A stretch of 64,000 nt of DNA, from positions 62,001-126,000 of the forward strand of contig CAJQLE010000004.1 in the NCBI GenBank assembly GCA_905479105.1, given 5' to 3'. Made by a program: the position numbers and the translations under genes. Under the pieces are notes generated by a model, which searched no databases, had not been told where the DNA came from, and saw only the letters and a program-made list of their open reading frames with translations. Origin of the DNA: an uncultured Flavobacteriales bacterium. GTDB lineage: Bacteria; Bacteroidota; Bacteroidia; Flavobacteriales_G; Salibacteraceae. This document shows positions 26,780 to 35,108 of the stretch, piece after piece. Numbering within the stretch: the stretch's first letter is position 1; each line of letters opens with the position of its first letter.

Positions 26780-28384
26780 ATGATTCGAAATCTATTCCAG
26801 TTATTTTTCCTTCCACTTTTCCTAATATCACTTGGATCTCTGGATACGATTGCTCAGAATGATTTAAATTCTGACATCGACAAGCTAGAAAAGTTTGTAA
26901 AGAGCCTTGATCAGAACTATGTTGATCAAGTAGAAACAAAACCAATAATCGAGGCGGGAATCAAACGTATGCTCGAAGAGCTGGACCCTCATTCAGTCTA
27001 TTTCACCAAGGAAGCTTATAACCGTGCGAATGAGCCATTAAAGGGCAAGTATAAAGGAATAGGTGTCCGATTTTTGATGATTGAAGATACGATGACAATT
27101 CTTGATGTCATCGCTGGAGGAGCTGCTTACAACGCAGGAATTAGAGTGGGCGATAAAATTATTTCATTGAATATGGATACCATAGCCGGAAGGAGTATTA
27201 ATTCTAGCTCTGTTGTAAGAAAGATTAAGGAAGATAATAGTGCGGTAACCCAAATGGAGTTTATCCGAAGAAATTCTATTGGAGATTCATTCAACTCCAT
27301 AGAATTAACCAAGTCAGAGGTTGAGATAAGCAGTGTTCCTTCTTATTTTATGATGGATAACAAAACTGGTTACATTAAGCTGGAGAGGTTTAGTAGTTCA
27401 AGTCTATCTGATGTTCGTGAAGGAATTGACTTCATAAAAAAGAATAAAGCCAAGAATTTGGTTTTAGATTTAAGAGGAAACGGTGGGGGATACCTCAATG
27501 TTGCTATAAAAATTGTTGATGAGTTTTTAGAAGATAGAAAGCTCATTGTATATACTGAAGGCGAACATCAGACGAAACGAGAAACATTTGCGACAAGCGG
27601 TGGCAGGTTTATTCAAGGTGATTTGTATGTTCTCATTGACGATAACTCAGCCTCTGCCAGCGAGATTTTTGCAGGTGCAATTCAAGATTGGGATCGGGGT
27701 TTAATAGTTGGTAGAAGATCTTATGGCAAAGGGCTTGTGCAACGTACCATAGAATTTAATGATGGATCAGCTATGAGACTCACAATATCTCGATATTATA
27801 CGCCAACGGGTAGAAGTATTCAACGGCCTTATGAAGAAGGAGTGAATGCCTATAAGCAGGACTTGCGAAATCGAAGAGTAAGCGGAGAATTATATTCTGC
27901 TGATTCAATCCATATCAATGACTCCTTGATTTACTGCACACCTAACAATCGAAAAGTTTATGGTGGTGGTGGGATTATTCCTGACGTTTTTGTGCCTCTG
28001 GATACATCCAAGATTGATGACTTTCTTCGAAGTATTCAAAGAAATGGTCTAATTGAAGGATATGCGCTTAAAATGTTCGTAAAGACAAGCGAAAATATTA
28101 AACGTGATTTTTCTGATGTTTCAGTTTTTTTGGATGAATACAAATTCGATGATTCTCACACTGAGGCATTCAGAGCTTATGCTGATAGAAGAGGATTTAG
28201 CACTGAGGATGAAACATTTGAGGTGAATCTTCCTTATATCAATGAGAGAGTAAAAATTGACCTATCAAGATTCGTATATGGCTACACGTCTTATTATGAA
28301 GCTTTGGCTTATTATGACCCTGATGTTAATGCAGTCAGAGAAGAAATTGAAAGAGGAACGTATAAGGAATTAGGATTACGGTAA
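26780..28384 (+). CDS. C-terminal processing peptidase, S41 family (CtpA-like)
   Basis: Start at 26780 (MIRNLFQLFFLPLFLISLGS) is chosen over 26744 because it gives a proper signal peptide. PDZ domain about 75-165 (GIGVRFLMIEDTMTILDVI...AGIRVGDKIISLN) and peptidase core about 190-360 with the Ser-Lys dyad: Ser in NSASASEIFAGAIQD and Lys in RRSYGKGLVQ. The C-terminal tail (400-534) carries the usual Bacteroidota extension. Cleaves C-terminal tails of periplasmic proteins, thereby regulating envelope maintenance. Confidence 0.92.
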   Translation: MIRNLFQLFFLPLFLISLGSLDTIAQNDLNSDIDKLEKFVKSLDQNYVDQVETKPIIEAGIKRMLEELDPHSVYFTKEAYNRANEPLKGKYKGIGVRFLMIEDTMTILDVIAGGAAYNAGIRVGDKIISLNMDTIAGRSINSSSVVRKIKEDNSAVTQMEFIRRNSIGDSFNSIELTKSEVEISSVPSYFMMDNKTGYIKLERFSSSSLSDVREGIDFIKKNKAKNLVLDLRGNGGGYLNVAIKIVDEFLEDRKLIVYTEGEHQTKRETFATSGGRFIQGDLYVLIDDNSASASEIFAGAIQDWDRGLIVGRRSYGKGLVQRTIEFNDGSAMRLTISRYYTPTGRSIQRPYEEGVNAYKQDLRNRRVSGELYSADSIHINDSLIYCTPNNRKVYGGGGIIPDVFVPLDTSKIDDFLRSIQRNGLIEGYALKMFVKTSENIKRDFSDVSVFLDEYKFDDSHTEAFRAYADRRGFSTEDETFEVNLPYINERVKIDLSRFVYGYTSYYEALAYYDPDVNAVREEIERGTYKELGLR

Positions 28385-28418
28385 TCAAGCATTAAATTTG
28401 ACTAAACTATTTGAAAAC

Positions 28419-28973
28419 ATGAACGAGCAAACGAAGAACTATTTATTGATTGGTGTAGCAGCCTTAACAGTAGTAAATTCATTTTTTATTTTCACTATGG
28501 ATAAAGGTGGAAGGGTAATTGACACTCCTAAAACGAATACGGCTATTGTAGAATCCACGTTGCAACAGACACAGCAGCCTCAACAAGCTTCCACTACTCT
28601 TGATTTGAATCAAACTAAAAATCAGGAAGTTGCTCCAGCTCCTGTTGGACCGCCAACGAGCATAGGTTTTGCTCAAATGGAACATGATTTTGGTACGATT
28701 GATCAAAATACTGAAAACACTCATGTATTCTCTTTTACCAATACAGGTCAAGAGCCGCTAATTATTCAAGATGCTAAAGGTTCATGTGGTTGCACTGTTC
28801 CTAAGTATCCTAAGAATCCTTTAGCTCCAGGTGAGACTGGCGAGATAGAAGTTGTTTACAAGCCAGGAACTCAAAAAGGAAATCAAATGAAGACAGTTAC
28901 ACTAGTTGCCAATACGCAGCCTACTCAAACTGTTCTGAAGATTTCAGCAATGGTTGAAGAAGTTAAAAGCTAA
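28419..28973 (+). CDS. Membrane-anchored DUF1573 protein
   Basis: Start at ATG 28419; the upstream TTG (28398) would add a short tail without signal character. An N-terminal helix (about 7-26) anchors the protein, a Q/T/P-rich linker follows, and residues about 85-180 form a DUF1573 (ASPM/SPD-2-Hydin-like) domain: EHDFGTIDQN, FTNTGQEPLIIQDAKGSCGCTVPKYP and LAPGETGEIEVVYKPG. The Gly-Ser-Cys-Gly-Cys motif is characteristic. Function unknown, often an adhesion or scaffold module. It follows the CtpA-like gene and precedes a terminator. Confidence 0.88.
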   Translation: MNEQTKNYLLIGVAALTVVNSFFIFTMDKGGRVIDTPKTNTAIVESTLQQTQQPQQASTTLDLNQTKNQEVAPAPVGPPTSIGFAQMEHDFGTIDQNTENTHVFSFTNTGQEPLIIQDAKGSCGCTVPKYPKNPLAPGETGEIEVVYKPGTQKGNQMKTVTLVANTQPTQTVLKISAMVEEVKS

Positions 28974-28976
28974 TTA

Positions 28977-29002
28977 TAAAAGCGGGTTTACCCGCTTTTT
29001 TT
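28977..29002 (+). terminator. Intrinsic terminator abutting the next gene
   Basis: agcgggt / acccgct stem with a T7 tract ending at 29001. The ATG of the DUF3108 gene begins at 29003, so this hairpin lies inside the region where a leader or ribosome site would be expected. Confidence 0.85.
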
Positions 29003-29806
29003 ATGCGTTATATTCAACTAAATCTGGCTATTATGTTAGCTTGTTTTGCGGGAAAGGCTTTGTCGCAGAATAAATCGTTTCAGCCTGGTGAATCTTTGAA
29101 ATACTCTATTGGCTATCAATTAATGGGGGTTTGGGTTGGTGCTGGAGAAGTAACTTTCACTGTGGAAGAAGAAGATCTTTGGGGTAATCACTGCTATAAA
29201 TTCAAAGGTTTTGGTACAACTTACCCTCGATACGATTGGTTTTATAAGGTGCGGGATACATACACATCCTATGCGGATCAGAAAAGCTTACAACCATACC
29301 GATTTACTCGAGATGTGAGTGAAGGAGGCTTCTATTATCGAGAGGATAATATTTATAGGCACTCAGATAGTAGTGTTTACAGTGTACTGAAGGTGAAAGA
29401 GAAACCACTGAAGCTAGATACTTTTCCTATAAAAAAGAACAGCTTTGACGTACTTAGCTTGGTCTATGAAAGTCGATCTATCGATTTTAGTTCAAAAAGA
29501 ATTGGTGATCGCATTCTTCTTCGGATGGTGATAGACAGAGGTACACATGATATCTTCATTCGATACCTTGGAACCGACACGTATGAGCATGATGAATTAG
29601 GAGAGATAGAATGCTATGTTTTCTCTCCTCTCTTGGTCAAAGGCTCAATTTTTAAAGCCGGTGAGGGTATGCAGGTGTGGGTCAGTAAAGACAATAATCG
29701 AATCCCCATCTTTATTGAATCCGAGATACGCGTTGGAACAATTCGTTCTGAATTGATCGAATACTCAGGCTTGAGGTTTCCTTTAGGATCTAAAAGTCGT
29801 AATTGA
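29003..29806 (+). CDS. Exported DUF3108 protein
   Basis: Signal peptide MRYIQLNLAIMLACFAGKALS. Recognised by the DUF3108 layout: FQPGESLKYSIGYQLMGVWVGAGEVTF, then RFTRDVSEGGFYYREDNIYR and VWVSKDNNRIPIFIESEIRVGTI. 267 residues, typical. Beta-rich periplasmic protein of unknown function, abundant in Bacteroidota. The start follows a terminator without gap. Its 3' end overlaps the convergent ferredoxin gene by 17 bp. Confidence 0.88.
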   Translation: MRYIQLNLAIMLACFAGKALSQNKSFQPGESLKYSIGYQLMGVWVGAGEVTFTVEEEDLWGNHCYKFKGFGTTYPRYDWFYKVRDTYTSYADQKSLQPYRFTRDVSEGGFYYREDNIYRHSDSSVYSVLKVKEKPLKLDTFPIKKNSFDVLSLVYESRSIDFSSKRIGDRILLRMVIDRGTHDIFIRYLGTDTYEHDELGEIECYVFSPLLVKGSIFKAGEGMQVWVSKDNNRIPIFIESEIRVGTIRSELIEYSGLRFPLGSKSRN

Positions 29807-30062
29807 TTCTAACCTTATCTGAAGTAGGATGACTTTGGCATGTTACAATATAACCGTCTGCTAATTCCTCGTCAGTTAATACATGATTCATATCCATTTT
29901 AACTGTGCCCTCCTCAAGTTTAGCCATACATGTTGAACATATAGCGCTTCGACAAGAAAAAGGTGCTTCAACACCAGCCTTTATCGCTGCTTCTAGAATT
30001 GTTTCGGATCCAACGGTGATTACTCTCTCTTTGCCGTCTAATGTCAATGTTACTTCAGCCAT
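29790..30062 (-). CDS. Plant-type [2Fe-2S] ferredoxin
   Basis: 90 residues, single electron-transfer domain. Cluster ligands Cys37, Cys42, Cys45 and Cys75 in the canonical CX4CX2CX29C spacing (FSCRSAICSTCMAKLEEG ... VTCQSHP). Resembles the free-standing C-terminal domain of phenylacetyl-CoA oxygenase reductase (PaaE) and related ferredoxins. No obvious partner oxygenase or reductase adjacent. The RsmF-like gene ends 11 bp upstream of its start, so they may share a transcript. Confidence 0.92.
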   Translation of the reverse strand: MAEVTLTLDGKERVITVGSETILEAAIKAGVEAPFSCRSAICSTCMAKLEEGTVKMDMNHVLTDEELADGYIVTCQSHPTSDKVRINYDF

Positions 30063-30072
30063 ATCACAGTAC

Positions 30073-31422
30073 TTAATTTCTTAGTCTTAACCAGCTAGGA
30101 TAGTAGTTGTTTGATCGTTGATCAATTATTTTTATCCAACCTAGACTTTTGTTTTGAAATCCAACAAGAGCCCATCCCTTTGGTGAATTTTGCGGCAAAG
30201 AAATGGTTTCTTTTCTCAAGTATTGCAATGAATTTTCTTTATCCAACTCAATACTGGTTAAACCAAGATTGGCCATAGCCATTCCGTGAAGTGGAATTAC
30301 ATTTTTCCCCTTCATTTGGTAGAAGGGTAAGCCCGCCATTTTTAGAGGTATAGCCAAGTGTTCTATGAACGAATGGTTTTTTACAGCAAATAATTCTTCC
30401 TTAAGTTCCCAATAGACTAAATCTTTTGGGATTTGAGGATACAGATTTTCAAAGCCTTCATTGGGAGGGTTAAATGAAGTTTGAATTCGTTTGGTTGAGT
30501 AGTCTTCGTTTTCTGAGGGTGTTTTTTTTCTTAGGACAGAAATGAAAAGACCTTCTCCTGTTGAGGTTCCAGGGAGTAAATAGTGGCCTATGGTTTTTTC
30601 TCCGATTTTGGCTTCTATAAGATGCTCTTGATAATCTGACAGATCTACTTCTTTAATCTCGAAATCTCCACTTTCTATCAATTTTTGAATTTGATATTCA
30701 TTCTCCTCCCGATTCATGGTGCAAGTAGAGTAGATGAGGATACCACCTTGTTTTAGCGTTGGTGTTAATTCATTCAAGATGGTTTTCTGAGTGATTGCGC
30801 AGTTTTGAACAAGCTTTTCACTCCATTGAGTTAGTGCAAATTTGTCTTTTCGAAACATGCCTTCTCCAGAACACGGAGCATCAACTAGAATCAAATCGAA
30901 TGCACAATTCAAATCAATGAATTTTCGTGTGGGTAATGAAGTGACTCCTACATTGAGTCTTCCCCATTTCAGAATAATTTCACGAAGAATGGAGTTTCGT
31001 TTTCCGTCAACTTCATTGGATAATAGAAAGCCCTCGTTATTTAAATAATCTAATAGAACTGTTGATTTCCCTCCCGGGGCCGCGCATGCATCAAGATAAA
31101 GGCCGTCTCTTTCAGGTTTAAGTTTATTCAATAGTGTTTCTAAAATCATGCTTGAAGAATCTTGTACGTAATAACAACCAGCATGAAAATGAGGGTCTAA
31201 TGAGAAGAATGGTCTGTCTTTTAATAGGTGGCCATTTTTAGACCAAGGAATAGGAGTGTCAGTTGAAAAACCTTCTATCGGTTTCAAAGGGTTAATGCGG
31301 ATCGAGACACTGCTTGTATCACTAAGTGCTTTCAGAGTCTTCTCCGCAATTTTTTCTCCAAAATGATTTTGAAGTTCCTTAATGAATTCTATTGGAAATT
31401 TTGATGTCAAAGATTGCTCCAA
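30073..31422 (-). CDS. rRNA (cytosine-C5-)-methyltransferase, RsmF/NOL1-NOP2-Sun family
   Basis: SAM-dependent RNA m5C methylase. SAM motif DACAAPGGKSTVLLDYL (residue about 108), DAPCSGEGMFRK with one active cysteine and YSTCTMNREENE with the catalytic Cys of motif VI. The N-terminal RsmB/RsmF leader and a C-terminal PUA-like domain (about 330-449) match RsmF (YebU), but the exact target nucleotide is not provable here. Overlaps aat by 16 bp, so a two-gene unit is likely. Confidence 0.9.
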   Translation of the reverse strand: MEQSLTSKFPIEFIKELQNHFGEKIAEKTLKALSDTSSVSIRINPLKPIEGFSTDTPIPWSKNGHLLKDRPFFSLDPHFHAGCYYVQDSSSMILETLLNKLKPERDGLYLDACAAPGGKSTVLLDYLNNEGFLLSNEVDGKRNSILREIILKWGRLNVGVTSLPTRKFIDLNCAFDLILVDAPCSGEGMFRKDKFALTQWSEKLVQNCAITQKTILNELTPTLKQGGILIYSTCTMNREENEYQIQKLIESGDFEIKEVDLSDYQEHLIEAKIGEKTIGHYLLPGTSTGEGLFISVLRKKTPSENEDYSTKRIQTSFNPPNEGFENLYPQIPKDLVYWELKEELFAVKNHSFIEHLAIPLKMAGLPFYQMKGKNVIPLHGMAMANLGLTSIELDKENSLQYLRKETISLPQNSPKGWALVGFQNKSLGWIKIIDQRSNNYYPSWLRLRN

Positions 31423-32087
31423 TTATGATTTAGATCTTGATGGTCTAAAGCTCTATTTAATTTTTCAAGGTACTGAGCTCTGTCAATTTCTTTTGCCCCT
31501 AGAGATGAGAGATGTGAAGTGTAAAGTTGACAATCAATAAAGTCAAAATCGTTTTTCAGGGCAAATTGGGTTAGATGATAGAATGCCGCTTTGCTTGAGT
31601 CAGAAACATGGCTAAACATTGACTCTCCGAAGAAGGCTCTGCCCAAGGAGATGCCGTAAAGTCCTCCTACTAATTCATCATTTACATATGCTTCAAAGCT
31701 ATGAGCAAATCCGAGATTATGTAGATCGATATATGCTTTTTGCATTTCGTTCGTAATCCAGGTGCCGTCTTGATCTTTTCTAGGAGCTGCAGCACATTGT
31801 TGAATAACCTCTTCAAAGGCTTTGTCAATTTTAAGCTCAAACGTTTCCTTTTTCAACTTTTGCCTGAGTGATTTGCTTAGCTTAAACTCATTTGGGTATA
31901 GAATCATCCGCTTCGGTGGGTTCCACCATAAAATAGGTTGACCTAATTCATACCAAGGAAAAACGCCAGATTCGTAAGCGGTTATTAACCTTTCAGATGA
32001 TAGATCACCACCGTATGCTAGCAAACCGTTTTCATCCGCTTCCTCAGGGGAAGGAAATGTAAAATGCTGATGACGTTTTATTCGCAA
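31407..32087 (-). CDS. aat: Leucyl/phenylalanyl-tRNA--protein transferase
   Basis: Transfers Leu or Phe from aminoacyl-tRNA to N-terminal Arg/Lys, marking proteins for the ClpAP/ClpS N-end rule pathway. Motifs: WWNPPKRMILYPNEFKLSKS, a FELKIDKAFEEVIQQCA segment and GGLYGISLGRAFFGESMFS, characteristic of Aat. 226 residues, full length. A ClpP gene is present at 18728 but no ClpS or ClpA in the window. Followed closely by an RsmF-like methylase. Confidence 0.95.
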   Translation of the reverse strand: MRIKRHQHFTFPSPEEADENGLLAYGGDLSSERLITAYESGVFPWYELGQPILWWNPPKRMILYPNEFKLSKSLRQKLKKETFELKIDKAFEEVIQQCAAAPRKDQDGTWITNEMQKAYIDLHNLGFAHSFEAYVNDELVGGLYGISLGRAFFGESMFSHVSDSSKAAFYHLTQFALKNDFDFIDCQLYTSHLSSLGAKEIDRAQYLEKLNRALDHQDLNHNWSNL

Positions 32088-32099
32088 TTAAAAGAAGCT

Positions 32100-33077
32100 T
32101 TAATACTGTGGCATTTCTGGCTTATTATCCAAGACAGCTTCAATAGCCTCCATTACTGAAGTATCTATCTTCTCCACCACATCCATAGATTTTAAGTTTT
32201 CTTGCAATTGACTCAGTTTGGTTGATCCAGTAATTACGGTGCTTACATGTTCATTTTTTAAACACCAGGCCATCGCTAAATTGGCAACAGAAGTAGTTAG
32301 ATCATCGGCTATTTTTTGAAGTGCAATAACCTTGTGAATGTTTTGCTCTGTCAATACCTTCTCCCTAAGCCATGTTAAATCGTCCATGGTCAAGCGAGAA
32401 CCTTCAGGAACACCATTGTTATATTTTCCAGTTAAGATACCACTGGCAAGAGGGGACCAAATTGTTGATCCGTAACCGTAGTCACGAAAAAGTTTGTTGA
32501 ATTCCACCTCCACCTTATTTCGAACAAACATATTGTATTGGGGTTGTTCCATTGATGGTCCAATCAAGTGGTTTTCACGGGCAACCATCATCGCCTCTTG
32601 AACTTCTTGCGCGCTCCATTCGCTTGTTCCCCAATAAAGAACTTTTCCTTGTTGAATCAGGTTGTGCATAGCCCAAACTGTTTCTTCCATCGGTGTATTT
32701 TTATCAGGTCTGTGGCAGAAATAAAAGTCTAAATAATCGACACGCAGTCTTTTCAACGCAGCATGACAAGCTTCTACGACACGTTTTCTGCTTAATCCTA
32801 ATTGATTAGGGCCGTCACCGCCCCAAAATACTTTTGAGGAAACCAAGAATGAATCCCGATTCCAAGCGGCTTCAGAAATAATTTTACCCATCACTTCTTC
32901 TGACCTACCTGCGGCATAGACTTCAGCGTTGTCAAAGAAGTTGATTCCACTCTCATAAGCATGATACATGCAATCTTTTGCAACATCCATATTTACCTGA
33001 TTACCAAACGTAACCCATGATCCAAAGGATAGTGCGCTTACTTTTACTCCAGCTTTTCCTAATCTTCGATATTGCAT
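32100..33077 (-). CDS. Aldo/keto reductase (Kv-beta-like)
   Basis: NADPH-dependent carbonyl reductase of the AKR superfamily. TIM-barrel motifs: FFDNAEVYAAGRSEE (catalytic Asp/Tyr), Lys in VSSKVFW, YLDFYFCHRPD with the His, and the cofactor-binding strand around TVITGSTKLSQLQEN. The sequence resembles the Kv-channel beta-subunit/AKR6-like group (RSEEVMGKII, QYNMFVRNKVEVEF). Usual length. Located 12 bp from aat; a physiological substrate cannot be inferred. Confidence 0.9.
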   Translation of the reverse strand: MQYRRLGKAGVKVSALSFGSWVTFGNQVNMDVAKDCMYHAYESGINFFDNAEVYAAGRSEEVMGKIISEAAWNRDSFLVSSKVFWGGDGPNQLGLSRKRVVEACHAALKRLRVDYLDFYFCHRPDKNTPMEETVWAMHNLIQQGKVLYWGTSEWSAQEVQEAMMVARENHLIGPSMEQPQYNMFVRNKVEVEFNKLFRDYGYGSTIWSPLASGILTGKYNNGVPEGSRLTMDDLTWLREKVLTEQNIHKVIALQKIADDLTTSVANLAMAWCLKNEHVSTVITGSTKLSQLQENLKSMDVVEKIDTSVMEAIEAVLDNKPEMPQY

Positions 33078-33169
33078 AGCATTCTAATTGTGATACAAAT
33101 GTAACGTCATAAATAAGGCTTAGGTTGAAAGCTTTTGCTCATATTTGATGAAATTTTAATCTTTATTTC

Positions 33170-35107
33170 ATGAAATTAGTTTTATTCTCTTTCATTGTAC
33201 TTTTTTCTTTTTCATCAGCATTAATTGCTGCAGAAGGAGATACTGTCAAGGTTCAATCACATCAAGAAACTCATTGGGATTGGTATGGCAACTGGTATGA
33301 TACCACGGCATTTCCGGCTTCAGGTGAATACAGAAGAATCATTATGTATTACACTTTAGGATGTCCTTCTGGTGGCTGCAGTGAATGGGATTATACTACA
33401 ATAATTGAGGTTGAAGATCCTATTGATGATTCTACTTCTCGCTGGGTTGAGTTGACACGAATTATTACACCATATGCTGGGAATAAGGGGAATAGCTGGG
33501 AGTTTGTATATGAGATTGATGTAACGGACTATGCTCCTGTTTTAACTGGTGAAAGAAGGGTTAGAGCACAATACAGAGGTTGGCAAGATGGGTTTACAGT
33601 ATCAATTGATTTTGACTTTATTGAGGGTACTCCACCTCGTGAGGTATTAGATGTGACTACACTTTATGACGGCACATTTAAGTATGGGTTTTCCAATAAT
33701 CCTATCGAAAATTACCTTGTTCCAACAGACATTACTATGCACCCTGAATTGGGAGGTGCGAAATTCAGAATGGTAGCTTCAGGTCACAGCTTTGGCGGTA
33801 ACGAAAACTGTGCAGAGTTTTGCCAAAAATGGTATCAACTGAATGTTAATGGAAATAATGCAATTCAAGAAGATATATGGAGAGATGATTGTGGCAGTAA
33901 TCCTCTAGAAGCTCAGACGGGAACTTGGATTTATGATAGAGCTGGCTGGTGCCCGGGAATGGAGACAAAGCGATTTGATAACAACATCTCGGCATACGTG
34001 GCTGCCGGTCAAACAGCTGAATTTGATGTTAATTGGGAATCTTATAATTACAATGGTGGTGCTGGATTTGATCCTGAATACATAATAGAAGCTACCATAT
34101 TTCAATATGGAGATTGGAATTATGCAAATGATGTGGCCATTCATGATGTGCTAAGCCCCTCTTCTAAAGATCAATACTGGGACAAAAATCCAGTTTGTAA
34201 TAACCCTGAAATTGTACTGGCAAATACTGGATCGGAAGCCGTAACTACTGTTAAGTTGGAATATTGGGTAGAAGGCAGTCCTGAAATTATTCGTCACACG
34301 TTTGTGGGTGCTATTCCTTCTGGAGAGTCAAGAAGTATTGTACTTCCTGCTTATGATAAATGGCTGTTTGGCGAAAAGACCAAGAATTTATTTCATGTTC
34401 AAGTAGTTGGAGTAAATAATACCGATGATGAATATGAAGGGAACAATCATTTCGTGTCTTCATTTGAGGATACAAAGGTGTTTCCTGAGCAATTTATTAT
34501 TGCTTTTAATAATAATGGAGGTGGATCTGAAACGAAGTATAGGGTTGAAGATGAGCGCGGAAATGCGGTGTATGAAAGAACGAGTGCCAGTTCTAATACT
34601 AACTACTTAGACACTGTGACATGTGCCCCAGGTTGCTACACCATGTATGTTGAAGATTCTGGATGTGATGGATTGAGGTTTTTTGCGAATAATGATGGTA
34701 ATGGTCGCATATGGCTTCACTCTGCGGCAGAAGGCCAATTCTTCCCGCCATTGCATCAGTTTGAAGATGAATTTGGTTGTGACGCCCAATTATCATTTAC
34801 AGTAGGTTATGAAATGGGTGATGAAGAAACAATGGAGTATCCAGCGGCAATTGATAAGCTCAATTATGAATCAAGCCTTTTAGCATATCCTAACCCAAGT
34901 TCTGGAGAAATTACGATAGCTATTCAAGGTCAGGTCGAGCTCGGAGGCGAAGTTTTCGTTTATAACTCTACTGGACAGATGGTTCAAAAAACTATAATGA
35001 CTGACTTCAATGGAGTTAAGTTTTCTGGATTAGCAATGGGAAATTATATTGCCCAATACAGAACAATAAACGAGCTTAAAACGGTGAAGTTTACTATAGT
35101 TGACTAA
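33170..35107 (+). CDS. T9SS-exported PNGase F-like protein
   Basis: Signal peptide about 1-20. Two domains resemble peptide-N-glycosidase F: the N-terminal half (about 25-170, YYTLGCPSGGCSEWDYTTIIEVED) and the C-terminal half (about 175-330, VASGHSFGGNENCAEFCQKWYQLNVNG, DDCGSNPLEAQTGTWIYDRAGWCPGME). The cysteine-rich DDCGxNP...GTWxYDRAGWCPG stretch is a strong signature. A further beta domain (340-460), a CUB-like Cys-pair segment (TCAPGCYTMYVEDSGCDG) and a type A T9SS sorting domain (AYPNPSSGEITIAIQG...) follow. It may remove N-glycans or bind glycoprotein; the activity is not proven here. Confidence 0.87.
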   Translation: MKLVLFSFIVLFSFSSALIAAEGDTVKVQSHQETHWDWYGNWYDTTAFPASGEYRRIIMYYTLGCPSGGCSEWDYTTIIEVEDPIDDSTSRWVELTRIITPYAGNKGNSWEFVYEIDVTDYAPVLTGERRVRAQYRGWQDGFTVSIDFDFIEGTPPREVLDVTTLYDGTFKYGFSNNPIENYLVPTDITMHPELGGAKFRMVASGHSFGGNENCAEFCQKWYQLNVNGNNAIQEDIWRDDCGSNPLEAQTGTWIYDRAGWCPGMETKRFDNNISAYVAAGQTAEFDVNWESYNYNGGAGFDPEYIIEATIFQYGDWNYANDVAIHDVLSPSSKDQYWDKNPVCNNPEIVLANTGSEAVTTVKLEYWVEGSPEIIRHTFVGAIPSGESRSIVLPAYDKWLFGEKTKNLFHVQVVGVNNTDDEYEGNNHFVSSFEDTKVFPEQFIIAFNNNGGGSETKYRVEDERGNAVYERTSASSNTNYLDTVTCAPGCYTMYVEDSGCDGLRFFANNDGNGRIWLHSAAEGQFFPPLHQFEDEFGCDAQLSFTVGYEMGDEETMEYPAAIDKLNYESSLLAYPNPSSGEITIAIQGQVELGGEVFVYNSTGQMVQKTIMTDFNGVKFSGLAMGNYIAQYRTINELKTVKFTIVD

Positions 35108-35108
35108 C

